Below, one piece after another: positions 18,226-26,616 of a DNA stretch of 64,000 nucleotides; the first letter of the stretch is position 1; every line of letters starts with the position of its first letter. The notes under the pieces were generated by a model that saw only the letters and a program-made list of their open reading frames with translations, did no database searches and was not told the origin of the DNA. The position numbers and the translations under genes are program-made. Source of the DNA: Chryseobacterium sp. CH21 (GTDB taxonomy: Bacteria > Bacteroidota > Bacteroidia > Flavobacteriales > Weeksellaceae); NCBI RefSeq assembly GCF_004119445.1, contig NZ_QICI01000082.1, forward strand, positions 91,616 through 155,615, read 5' to 3'.

Positions 18226-18279
18226 TGCAACAATGATGCATTATGTGAAAAGTATTTTTATTTTTGCTACAAAGTTGCA
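18226..18279 (+). promoter_or_regulatory. RiPP-locus promoter with two operator palindromes (site B)
   Basis: TGCAA-N5-aTGCA (18226-18240), then TATTTTTG (18259-18266), then TGCtA-N5-TTGCA (18265-18279) overlapping the end of the -7 box. In both this site and site A the first palindrome starts 32-33 nt before the -7 box and the second starts 6 nt after the box begins. It serves the first permease gene 99 nt downstream. Confidence 0.6.
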
Positions 18280-18378
18280 ATAAGGATTGTTCTTTTAGAA
18301 ACTTCATTGTGAGATTATACAGAAGTGGTTTTGAAATGAAAAGTATTGCCTGTTATAAAAATGATCAAAAGTAAATGA

Positions 18379-19797
18379 ATGAGTAAATTAAAACGAACAC
18401 TTTTAGTCGCTAAACATGAATTCAAAGCATTTCAGGAAAATGGACTAAAGTTATTTATCTTCTTTTATACGTTTGTTTTATTGGGAGTCTGGACAGGTAA
18501 TTATGTACAGCTTGCCGCAGCATCGGTGAAGAATAAACACGCTAAAGAAATAATAGATAGCGAATGGAAAGATCAGAACCGAAATAATCATAGTGCTGCC
18601 CATTGGGGAACCTTTCTTTTTAAACCCATAAGCTACCTTTCCCTTTTAGAATCGGGTACTAATGTGTATTCTGAAAACCAATATAGAGTAGAAGCTCATA
18701 AAAGACCGCAAATGCATTCCTACAGACTGCGTGATCTGGAAGCATTTATGAGAAGGCCCGATCTGAATACAGCCTTTTTTTTTCAATGGTTTATGCCGTT
18801 GATTATTATCGGATTAGGCTTTTCTTCTGTTTCTTCCGAGCGTGAAAAAGGATTTCTAAAGATGTTATCTGTACAGGGAGCTTCATTTGGGCAATTACTG
18901 GCAGGAAAATTCATGGCACTTTACACAGCAGTTCTGTTATTTATTGTTCCGCCACTGGTAATCATGTTTGCCGGGCTTATTTTTGAAGGAGAACCTGTTG
19001 ATCATTTGATAAGAGCAGGATATTGGATTGTTTTATACGCCGTGTACTTTCTGATTATTTCAGGCGGAGTCCTGTTGATTTCAGCTTTGAGCCGTTCATC
19101 CTGGTCTTCATTACTTGCAAATATTACAGTGTGGGTTCTTTGCGTTTTGCTAATCCCTAAACTTGCTACTTCAGCAGCTGATAACTTTTATCCTTTGTCA
19201 TCCTATCATGAATTTGAGCATAATATTAAAACAGGTTTTGATAAAGGGCTTGGAAATGATGGCGGTTATACATCCCGATCTGAATCCTATCTGAAAAGAC
19301 ATCTCAGTCAGTACAATGCAGCCAGTATTGAAAAATTGCCGGAAAAAGTCCGTTTTGCCCTTGATCTTATTCAGGCCGAAGCTTATGAAAATAAAGTAAA
19401 TGCTTTTTATTCTAAGAAAGTGGAGGATAGATTTAATCAACAGCAGGAGTTTATGGATTATATGGGAATTATTAATCCATTTATAGCAATCCGCCAGCTG
19501 TCTATGGCATTTGCCGGAACGGATGTACAGCATCATATTGATTTTTTCAATAAAGCAGAAGAATACAGAAATACAATGATGGACAGACTGAATAAAAGAG
19601 AGCTTGAAATCGCTGTTTCCGGGAAAACAAAAGTAGATAATCGTTTTTTTTATAGCAATTTACCCGATTTCTCTTACCAATATCCTACTGCCGGATCTGT
19701 TATTCGTAATCATCCGATTGCTGTTCTGTCGCTGTTCTTTTGGACTTTGATATTGATGCTCTCTTTCAGACTGATCATTAACCGAAATTATTTTTAA
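18379..19797 (+). CDS. ABC-2 type permease, DUF3526-like, subunit 1
   Basis: A 472-residue membrane protein. It has one N-terminal transmembrane segment (around 30-47), then a soluble loop of about 90 residues, a cluster of five segments (about 135-285), another long soluble stretch and a C-terminal segment (LSLFFWTLILMLSF). This layout fits ABC-2 permeases of the DUF3526 type found in Bacteroidetes. The motif SSEREKGFLKMLSVQG sits at the usual coupling position before the pore segments. It works with the ATPase at 17507 and the related permease 3 nt downstream. It has its own promoter with operator site B. Confidence 0.82.
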   Translation: MSKLKRTLLVAKHEFKAFQENGLKLFIFFYTFVLLGVWTGNYVQLAAASVKNKHAKEIIDSEWKDQNRNNHSAAHWGTFLFKPISYLSLLESGTNVYSENQYRVEAHKRPQMHSYRLRDLEAFMRRPDLNTAFFFQWFMPLIIIGLGFSSVSSEREKGFLKMLSVQGASFGQLLAGKFMALYTAVLLFIVPPLVIMFAGLIFEGEPVDHLIRAGYWIVLYAVYFLIISGGVLLISALSRSSWSSLLANITVWVLCVLLIPKLATSAADNFYPLSSYHEFEHNIKTGFDKGLGNDGGYTSRSESYLKRHLSQYNAASIEKLPEKVRFALDLIQAEAYENKVNAFYSKKVEDRFNQQQEFMDYMGIINPFIAIRQLSMAFAGTDVQHHIDFFNKAEEYRNTMMDRLNKRELEIAVSGKTKVDNRFFYSNLPDFSYQYPTAGSVIRNHPIAVLSLFFWTLILMLSFRLIINRNYF

Positions 19798-19800
19798 AAT

Positions 19801-21249
19801 ATGAAAGATAAAGGAATGTTGTTGTTCTATGAATGGAAACATATTTTTCGACAGCCAACAGTTTGGATTTTGTTTTTTCTGTTTTTTGTAATAGGAGGGT
19901 ACGCTGTTTATTCCGGTAATGCTTTGACAAATAAAAAGTTGGAAGCTATTAACGAAGCAAAGAAAGAATCTGTGAAAGATTATCATACGACATTGAAAGC
20001 TTTTAATGATACTTTAACTCTTGAGAAAAAGAAACAGGCAGAAAACGCAGGCAACCCCTACGTAATAGATTATCGATATCCGAGGATAGCTTATGATTAT
20101 CCTTATCCACTGACAGGTTTGGCGGCAGGAATAAAAGATGTAACTCCTGTTACGGAAAAAGTTAATTATTATACAGATTATGCTGCAGTTGACAGGGAAA
20201 TAACCAATCCCGCTATTCTTTTTGAGGGACGTCTGGATCTTCTGTATGTCAATTTATACTTAATTCCTTTACTTATTATAGTTCTGGTATACAATATTCT
20301 TTCCTCGGAAAAAGAAAAAGGGATAAGCCGTCTTCTGATTGTTCAGGGCGGAACCTTAAAACGTGTATTATTGATTAAGCTAGTATTTCGCTTAAGTTTA
20401 GTTTTTTCGGCTGCGGTATTTTTAAATGTTCTCGGAATGTTGCTTTCTCCATCCGGACATCCATCGGTTTTGGATGCTTTTCTTTGGCTCTTTTTATTAC
20501 TTTCCTACTGTATTTTTTGGATTTCTCTGTGCTTTATAATGATTTCATTGGACAGGAATAGTGTATTCAACCTCTTTTCGTGCCTTGCACTCTGGATTTT
20601 TTTATTGTTTCTGCTGCCGTTGGTAATTAATAAGACAGCACAACTGAAAAACCCTTCTGAGCTTAAACTTTTGGATCTTGAAGAAAAAGACAGGCTAATC
20701 AGTGATGAAGTATGGGCGATGAATCCAAAGCTTGTCACAGACAGTTTTTACAATGATTATCCGAAATACAAATTGGCTTACACTCCGTCAGATACTATAG
20801 ATAATCAGAATGATGCTTTCTTTGCAGGATACTACCAGATAAAGCAGAAACGCATGAAAGCTGTGGTTGATTCTTTATGGCAAGGTGATAATAAAGCTAA
20901 TCAGACAGCTTATAGTTTAATCAAATATAATCCTGTTCAAAATACAGAACACTTATTTACTCTTTTAGCTCATACCAGCAGGATAGATTACCTGAGATAT
21001 AAACAGGATATTAAAGATTTTCAACGTATATGGCAAACCTGCTTTTACGACAGAGTTTTTTCTATGCATAATGGCAAAAGAATATTGTCCTCATTTTCTC
21101 CTGAAGCTCTTAAAACATTACCAGAGTTCAAAGTAAAATACCATCCGGTAAAAATATCGGAGTTTATATATGGCCTATTGAATTTATGGCTTATAAGCAT
21201 AGGACTTTGCATAGGAGGTTTATTCCTGATAAAGAAAATACAACAATAA
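19801..21249 (+). CDS. ABC-2 type permease, DUF3526-like, subunit 2
   Basis: A 482-residue membrane protein with the same layout as the gene before it: an N-terminal segment (about 18-36), a soluble domain, the coupling motif SSEKEKGISRLLIVQGG at about 165-181, a bundle of membrane segments and a C-terminal segment (LWLISIGLCIGGLFLI). It starts 3 nt after subunit 1 and is followed 13 nt later by the TonB receptor gene, so all three are one transcript. The two permeases probably form a heterodimer. Confidence 0.82.
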   Translation: MKDKGMLLFYEWKHIFRQPTVWILFFLFFVIGGYAVYSGNALTNKKLEAINEAKKESVKDYHTTLKAFNDTLTLEKKKQAENAGNPYVIDYRYPRIAYDYPYPLTGLAAGIKDVTPVTEKVNYYTDYAAVDREITNPAILFEGRLDLLYVNLYLIPLLIIVLVYNILSSEKEKGISRLLIVQGGTLKRVLLIKLVFRLSLVFSAAVFLNVLGMLLSPSGHPSVLDAFLWLFLLLSYCIFWISLCFIMISLDRNSVFNLFSCLALWIFLLFLLPLVINKTAQLKNPSELKLLDLEEKDRLISDEVWAMNPKLVTDSFYNDYPKYKLAYTPSDTIDNQNDAFFAGYYQIKQKRMKAVVDSLWQGDNKANQTAYSLIKYNPVQNTEHLFTLLAHTSRIDYLRYKQDIKDFQRIWQTCFYDRVFSMHNGKRILSSFSPEALKTLPEFKVKYHPVKISEFIYGLLNLWLISIGLCIGGLFLIKKIQQ

Positions 21250-21262
21250 AAAACAAAAAATA

Positions 21263-23446
21263 ATGAAGAGAAATTACCTTCTGGTAACAATAGCACTTTA
21301 TGGATCATTTTCCTTAGTTTCCGGACAGGAAAAAAAGGATTCTGTTTCTGAAAAATATATTGATGAAGTCATATTAACGGCAATGAAGCAGATCAAAACA
21401 GATAGTCTTTCCGGAAATCTAAAGAGAAAAGACAGGCTGTTAGAAATTCCTCAGAATATTATAAGTATAAAAAGTGACTTGCTGAATCTTCAGGGAGCAT
21501 TTGATGTACAGGATGTCCTTCGAAATGTAAGTGGAGTGTATATCAGTGATGCTACCGGAGCCGGCAATGTTTTTTCAGGAACTTTTAATGCCCAGATTCG
21601 TGGATTTAATCCTGTAAGTACCTTCAGAAATGGACTGCCTTCTTTTGCCGGAGGTCTTTCACAGGAAGATGTTGCCTTGATAGAGCAGGTAGATGTTATA
21701 AAAGGACCTGCAGGATTCATCAATTCAATGGGAACAGGTGGAGGATCTTTAAATATCAATACCAAAAGCCCCCGTAGAATAAGAGAAGCCAATATTACTG
21801 CCGGAAGTTTTGGATTTTACAGAGCTTCTGTTGATTTGGGGAGTACGGTAAAAGAGAAAGGTTTTTCGTTTAGGTTCAATGCGGCTTATGAATCTCAGGG
21901 CTATTATTTTGATTATGCGAAAAGGCGAAAATTTGTTGTAGCACCCGTTATTCAATATAATTTCAGCAAAAATACTTTCCTTCTTGCAGAATGGAACATG
22001 ATTCAGGGGAGAGCCCTCGAATCAAGTAATTTTATTCAGTATGAAAATGAAAACAGTGTTCAGAAGCATCCTTGGAGAGCCAATTATCAGGGAGACCCCA
22101 ATCTTCCAGTATCAAAACTGGATGAGCATTACGGAAGATTCGTCATTAACCATAACTTCAATGATCGATGGAAGATAGTCTCTCAGTCATCCATTAAAAG
22201 TACACCTTTGGATCAATGGAGCCTTTTGGGAGGAACAGCAAGCTATACTCCGCCAATGTTTGATGATGATGGAAATGCATTACGTTCAAGCTTTAGAAAT
22301 AAACAGAAATACCTGACTTATAATACCCAATTATTTTTGAGCGGAAGTTATGATATGACCAAAGATATTGTTCATACCGTACTAACAGGGGTTGATTTTA
22401 ATAGTAGTAAAAGTGATACGGAGCATATTCAGGGAGCCAATGAGTTTGTTTTTAACCGAAATCAGATGAATTATGGGATCAACAGAGACTTATTGATTCA
22501 ACCAGAAGCTGAAGATCAGATTGATTATACAGTATCGGAAGACAAAACAATAGGAGTCTATCTCTACAATAATTTCAAATTATGGAATCGTGTATTTATT
22601 GATGCTGGTTTTCGATATAGCAAAAATAAACGTAACCGATATCTGAAAGGTCCTTATTCACCTGAAGGCGACAGCAAGGTTTATAAACATTATGCCTTCA
22701 GCCCAAGAGTGGGGGTAACTTACCTTATTCAAAAGGATTTTGCCGCTTTCTTTTCTTATGATCAAAGCTTTGATCCTATGGCAGGAACAGATCCGCAGGG
22801 CAAAGAATGGAAACCGCTGGAAAGTTACAATACTGAATTTGGGATAAAGAAAGACTGGTTTGGCGGACTATTATCCACCTCCGTAAGTGCTTATCGTATT
22901 ATAAGGAATAATTCATTTTCTCAGAATCCTGCAACAGGTTTGATGACTCAGCTTAATCAGGTTAGAAATAAAGGGATAGAGATAGACATCATCGGATCAA
23001 TCTATCCTAACATTACATTGACCGCCAATTATTCTTATATCAATTCTGTGTATTCGAAAGATCCTAATGCACCGGAACTTGTAGGTAAGAGATTTTCAAG
23101 TGTTCCAAGACATCAGATCAATTCGTGGGTGATGTACAGATTTCAGAAAGGAAAACTTCAGGGACTCTCATTGGCTATCGGGCAAACAGCTGCTTTGCTG
23201 AGAGAAACAGATGTACCCGGAGTCCGCATACCGGATTTTATAAAATTAGATGCCAGTATTATGTATCAGCATAAGAAATGGTTTGTGAGAGGCATATTAG
23301 ATAATCTTACCAACAGACGGTATATAACGGATGGAAATGTAACAGACAGGTACAATGCTGATTGGAGTGCGGTGGTGGGGCAAAACTGGATGTATAAAGA
23401 AAGTAACCCCTTTAATTATAAATTACAGATAGGAATGAAATTTTAA
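21263..23446 (+). CDS. TonB-dependent siderophore-type receptor
   Basis: A 727-residue outer-membrane receptor. It has a signal peptide (to about SGQEK), a plug domain (about 45-160: IPQNIISIKSDLL, VQDVLRNVSGVYI, IRGFNPVSTFRNGLP, VIKGPAGFINSMGTGGG) and a 22-strand-type barrel ending in the Phe-terminated strand LQIGMKF. The plug matches the TonB-dependent siderophore receptor family (FhuA/PupA-like). It is the last gene of the permease operon, 13 nt after it. In this setting it could import the modified peptide, perhaps with bound metal, or act as an immunity or uptake factor (inference). Confidence 0.87.
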   Translation: MKRNYLLVTIALYGSFSLVSGQEKKDSVSEKYIDEVILTAMKQIKTDSLSGNLKRKDRLLEIPQNIISIKSDLLNLQGAFDVQDVLRNVSGVYISDATGAGNVFSGTFNAQIRGFNPVSTFRNGLPSFAGGLSQEDVALIEQVDVIKGPAGFINSMGTGGGSLNINTKSPRRIREANITAGSFGFYRASVDLGSTVKEKGFSFRFNAAYESQGYYFDYAKRRKFVVAPVIQYNFSKNTFLLAEWNMIQGRALESSNFIQYENENSVQKHPWRANYQGDPNLPVSKLDEHYGRFVINHNFNDRWKIVSQSSIKSTPLDQWSLLGGTASYTPPMFDDDGNALRSSFRNKQKYLTYNTQLFLSGSYDMTKDIVHTVLTGVDFNSSKSDTEHIQGANEFVFNRNQMNYGINRDLLIQPEAEDQIDYTVSEDKTIGVYLYNNFKLWNRVFIDAGFRYSKNKRNRYLKGPYSPEGDSKVYKHYAFSPRVGVTYLIQKDFAAFFSYDQSFDPMAGTDPQGKEWKPLESYNTEFGIKKDWFGGLLSTSVSAYRIIRNNSFSQNPATGLMTQLNQVRNKGIEIDIIGSIYPNITLTANYSYINSVYSKDPNAPELVGKRFSSVPRHQINSWVMYRFQKGKLQGLSLAIGQTAALLRETDVPGVRIPDFIKLDASIMYQHKKWFVRGILDNLTNRRYITDGNVTDRYNADWSAVVGQNWMYKESNPFNYKLQIGMKF

Positions 23447-23454
23447 CATTTTAA

Positions 23455-23469
23455 TGCAACTTTGTTGCG
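23455..23469 (+). promoter_or_regulatory. Operator palindrome upstream of the precursor gene (site C)
   Basis: TGCAA-N5-TTGCg, one mismatch from perfect, lies 77 nt before the precursor start codon. A possible -7 box TATCTTTA is at 23480-23487. No second palindrome was found here. Confidence 0.5.
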
Positions 23470-23545
23470 ATAAAATGTTTATCTTTACAAAAGAGGGATA
23501 GCCGAAACCCTTAAACAGTAGGCCAAATTAAAAAAATGTTTTATT

Positions 23546-23740
23546 ATGGAAAACAACAAAAAAATGAAGCTTAAAATTGAAGATCTAAAGATCGAAAGCT
23601 TCGTAACTGCTTTGGACAAAGATTTGTCTAAAAAACTTCAGGGAGGGTTAGGAATTTCTGCTGCGGGAGATCATGACCACCCAACACACACAATCAAAAC
23701 ACAGGACAGACTTCACGTTTGTGGAACAGTTCAGTGTTAA
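23546..23740 (+). CDS. Class I lanthipeptide precursor (GG leader)
   Basis: A 64-residue peptide. The leader (about 1-34) contains LKIEDLKIESFVTALD, the typical Bacteroidetes natural-product/lanthipeptide leader motif, and ends in LQGG, the cut site for a C39 peptidase. The core (about 30 residues) begins LGISAAGDHDHPTH and ends VCGTVQC. It holds two Cys and several Ser/Thr for lanthionine rings, plus four His and three Asp. The C39-ABC exporter, LanB and LanC-like genes are on the opposite strand next to it. The family resembles the pinensin type by leader and split LanB (from memory). A strong terminator follows. Confidence 0.85.
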   Translation: MENNKKMKLKIEDLKIESFVTALDKDLSKKLQGGLGISAAGDHDHPTHTIKTQDRLHVCGTVQC

Positions 23741-23764
23741 TTAATTATTGAAGAAATAATTTTA

Positions 23765-23794
23765 GGGCTGCCTTTATTTAAAGGCAGCTTTTTT
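23765..23794 (+). terminator. Terminator between the two arms of the RiPP locus
   Basis: GCTGCCTTTA/TAAAGGCAGC stem followed by six T. It lies after the precursor stop and about 45 nt before the end of the opposing cluster. Confidence 0.85.
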
Positions 23795-23838
23795 AGTAAT
23801 ATACAGGACGAGTGAAGTCCATTTCTCCTGTGTAAAAA

Positions 23839-24339
23839 TCAAATAATTTTATTGACTCTTATAAAAAATGATTTGAGCAGCTCTTGAACTTGTTCCGTTA
23901 GTTTTCTTTCTATAATTTCTTTTTCTTGCGGAGAATACTCAAACTGCTTCACAAGATCTTTAATACTTAGAGGTTTTTTCAATTGTTTAAGGATCATGGC
24001 TGAAATTGGATCCATAATAAGGTGGAAGGTCTCCTTATCTGTGCTGTAAAAAACATTGTAATATACTTCAGCATCGGAATCTTTGCTGCTTTTGTCTTTC
24101 CAGTTCCATTGTGATTCATGAATATAAATAAAAGGATTTCGGATCAATTGTAGCTCTGAAAAGTCAGCTTCATTATTTTCTAAAATATGATCCAGATCAT
24201 TTTGTAACATTGTTAGCCGTGTCTGAAAACACAAAGTACCTTTATGCTCTTTCAGAAATTGCATTTTTGCTGTTTCCAATGAATAAATATCGGAAGCATA
24301 TATCCTATTCTTTGGGGACAGACGTTCTATGATATTCAA
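23839..24339 (-). CDS. C-terminal domain of the LanC-like protein, with a PqqD/RRE-like end
   Basis: As an independent ORF this is 166 residues from a TTG at 24339. However, the same frame is open without a stop up to 24549 and has no ATG there, so a separate start is unlikely. One extra A in the A7 run at 24545-24551 joins it to the LanC-like gene, giving about 240 extra residues. The last ~60 residues (FHLIMDPISAMILKQL..LSIKDLVKQF..LLKSFFI) follow the hydrophobic pattern of PqqD/RiPP-recognition-element winged helices. That domain binds leader peptides, so a peptide-binding role is plausible but not proven. Confidence 0.6.
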   Translation of the reverse strand: MNIIERLSPKNRIYASDIYSLETAKMQFLKEHKGTLCFQTRLTMLQNDLDHILENNEADFSELQLIRNPFIYIHESQWNWKDKSSKDSDAEVYYNVFYSTDKETFHLIMDPISAMILKQLKKPLSIKDLVKQFEYSPQEKEIIERKLTEQVQELLKSFFIRVNKII

Positions 24340-24485
24340 TAAAGAATCACTAAAACCATACAGATCTTGCGCGTCAAATATTGAATCATGGAGCTGAGTA
24401 AAAGATTCCAGTATTTTAAGCGTTTGAGAATAATGACTTCTAAAAAATGTTTCCTTAATCTTAACACCTTTAAGAATGCTATTAT

Positions 24486-25763
24486 TTACCCCAGAAATAT
24501 CAGGATTGGGAAGCTCCGGATGAAGGATGGAGTTAAAAGTTTTGTTTTTTTAATCATAAGTAACGAAAGAGCAATACCAGCTGTACCCGTCATTAGCCCT
24601 AAATCTTCACCATTTTGAACTCCCCATTCAGAATGTCCGGATTCTCTGCTTCTTTGTAACCCTTCCTGAACGATTTCCGTGGCAAGTTCCAAGGCTTCCT
24701 GATCACCAAAAGTTTCATGATACTGAATGAGAAAATCCGCCAGCCCGCCATAACCGCTAAAAAGAATATGATTGCGTTTAGATCTTGTTTTAATGTCTTT
24801 TTTACACCTTTCAAATGCATTGATACAATCTTTTTTGTAGGAAAGATCACCCGTTATTTTGAATGCTTTAATTCTTGCGATTCCGATGCCGCAGGCTCCG
24901 TGTGCCCAGGAGTTGAGGTCGAAATCTTCCGGAAGAAAAGTCTCTTTAGTCCAGTCAAACAGGTTGGGAAGTTCTTTTTTTGAATTTTCCCATCGTAAAT
25001 CCATCCAATTATTTTGTATAGGATTATAATACAAGCTTTCATACAAGAATGCCTGTTCAGCCAACCATATAAATTCCTGATGATCAAAATATTTCCCAAG
25101 CTGCAGTAAAGAGAAACCAATACCAGAGTTTCCGTGTGAAAAACCACATAAAGAATCTACTGAAAGAGCGTTACTTCCCCATTTAATTCCAGCTTCTGCA
25201 ATCAACGATTTCTGGAGAAGATGGGTAGCCAATTTCTTTATATCATCAGGTAAATTTTGGTTTTGGGTATAATGATAAAGCAGGGTAAGAGCAATCAATA
25301 TTCCGGATATCCCAATCAGAATATCTTCTGTCTGCTCAGCCAGTATTTTATTTCTATATCGTTCATAAAGTTCTGAAGCCTGCTTTAGATATACCTTTTT
25401 ACCCGTAACCCGAAATAATTCTAAGCTAAAATAAATGCTGCCACATATCCCGTCATAGAGGCTGACTCCGGAGATGTCGTGATGAATAGAGAAATGGTAT
25501 ATTTTGGAAAAAGACTTTTCAGCTCCTTCAAGGAATTCGTGTTTTCCTGTGTTTTCAAACAATATAAGGAAAAGCCAGCCAATACCGCCGGTTCCGTTCC
25601 AAAGTGAAGGATTGAATGCAAAAGAAAATGCTTCGGTACTGGGGTCATAACTGATGGTATTCCAGTACAATCCGTTTTGATCCTGTTGAATTTTAGACAG
25701 AAGAAATTCACTTATTTCATTCAATCCTATTTCCAGTTCATTAAGCTCTTGATGGGTGTTCAT
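24486..25763 (-). CDS. LanC-like lanthionine synthetase, zinc ligands missing
   Basis: As read, 425 residues, of which about 405 are the LanC alpha/alpha-toroid. Seven GxxG-type repeats are visible: NGTGGIGW, DGICGSIY, IGISGILI, SHGNSGIG, AHGACGIG, FSGYGGLA and MTGTAGIA. In NisC-type cyclases the fifth repeat has WC and the sixth has CHG; these three residues bind zinc. Here they read WAHG and FSG, so all three ligands are absent. The last 20 residues are probably a frameshift artefact of the A7 run at 24545-24551. The start overlaps the LanB-C gene by 23 nt. The expected role is ring closure on the precursor at 23546, but without zinc the mechanism is open. Confidence 0.78.
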   Translation of the reverse strand: MNTHQELNELEIGLNEISEFLLSKIQQDQNGLYWNTISYDPSTEAFSFAFNPSLWNGTGGIGWLFLILFENTGKHEFLEGAEKSFSKIYHFSIHHDISGVSLYDGICGSIYFSLELFRVTGKKVYLKQASELYERYRNKILAEQTEDILIGISGILIALTLLYHYTQNQNLPDDIKKLATHLLQKSLIAEAGIKWGSNALSVDSLCGFSHGNSGIGFSLLQLGKYFDHQEFIWLAEQAFLYESLYYNPIQNNWMDLRWENSKKELPNLFDWTKETFLPEDFDLNSWAHGACGIGIARIKAFKITGDLSYKKDCINAFERCKKDIKTRSKRNHILFSGYGGLADFLIQYHETFGDQEALELATEIVQEGLQRSRESGHSEWGVQNGEDLGLMTGTAGIALSLLMIKKTKLLTPSFIRSFPILIFLG

Positions 25764-26586
25764 AATTCTTAATTAAATTGATCGTTTGTCTGACTAAAAA
25801 AAGAAGATAAGATTCTTCGGCGTTGACAATTCCTATGCGGTTATTGGTCATGTGAATAAAACTAAGTAAGGCTTCAGTTACAGCTTCAGCAGGCAGATTA
25901 GAGTCTATATATTTTTGGCTTACTTCTCTGTTGGTTTCCATAAACTGTAAGGTAAAAGGATCTTTAGAAGTGTCAGGTAAATTCCAGAAGTTGATTGCAT
26001 TTTGGTATAAGGAATCCTTGTAAAGGTCAAATTGCTGCTGAAAAACAGCAAAGAGATTTTTTTTGTTTTCATCTTGTTCATGAGAATCAGAGGAGGCCGG
26101 TATTGGAAGCCAGCTTTCCACAAATTCGTCACATAATTGCAGCGTGTATTCTTGAGAGAGCTTCATTCCTTTAAAAAATGCCAGATGAGTATTCATTGCA
26201 AAAGAGTATCTCTCAGAGGCAGTCAAAGAAGTATTTTCTGTAAGTTGATGAAGAACGAATCGTGATGATGCATAAAATTGATCTTCCGCATACATGATAG
26301 TTTCTGAATTGCCATACCTCTCTGTTTCCGGAATATATTGGTCTTTTTTCAGAACAATTTTTGTATCGTGGCTGAATTCGTAATCTGATATACAATGAGT
26401 AAGCAGAGAAATAAATAATGGAGACTCTTTGGAAGATAAAAGAAGTCTTAAACGGATATGATATCCATTTTCGAAATACCGGATAAAAAAGAATTTTACC
26501 GTTTTCTTCAATGAATATTGTATATTTTCAACAGCAGGATGTACGATTTCTTTTAATATCTCGTCTGCATTACCTTTGTGGTACAA
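25741..26586 (-). CDS. LanB C-terminal (elimination) domain protein
   Basis: The protein as read is 281 residues from a TTG, and carries the SpaB_C/thiopeptide-type motif FFFIRYFENGYHIRLRL near the start. This domain removes glutamate from glutamylated Ser/Thr to give dehydro-residues. The likely true start is the ATG at 26612: adding one A to the A7 run at 26603-26609 makes MKKNWDTYYLYHKGN, the normal start of this family, four bases after the preceding stop. Without it, the ATG frame ends quickly. The gene follows LanB-N and overlaps the LanC start by 23 nt. Confidence 0.82.
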   Translation of the reverse strand: MYHKGNADEILKEIVHPAVENIQYSLKKTVKFFFIRYFENGYHIRLRLLLSSKESPLFISLLTHCISDYEFSHDTKIVLKKDQYIPETERYGNSETIMYAEDQFYASSRFVLHQLTENTSLTASERYSFAMNTHLAFFKGMKLSQEYTLQLCDEFVESWLPIPASSDSHEQDENKKNLFAVFQQQFDLYKDSLYQNAINFWNLPDTSKDPFTLQFMETNREVSQKYIDSNLPAEAVTEALLSFIHMTNNRIGIVNAEESYLLFLVRQTINLIKNYEHPSRA

Positions 26587-26616
26587 ATAGTAAGTGTCCC
26601 AGTTTTTTTCATCGAT

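Noticed and set aside
19198..19536. Minus-strand ORFs inside the ABC permease genes
   Set aside because: They are antisense shadows of well-supported membrane protein genes, with no start context or family match.
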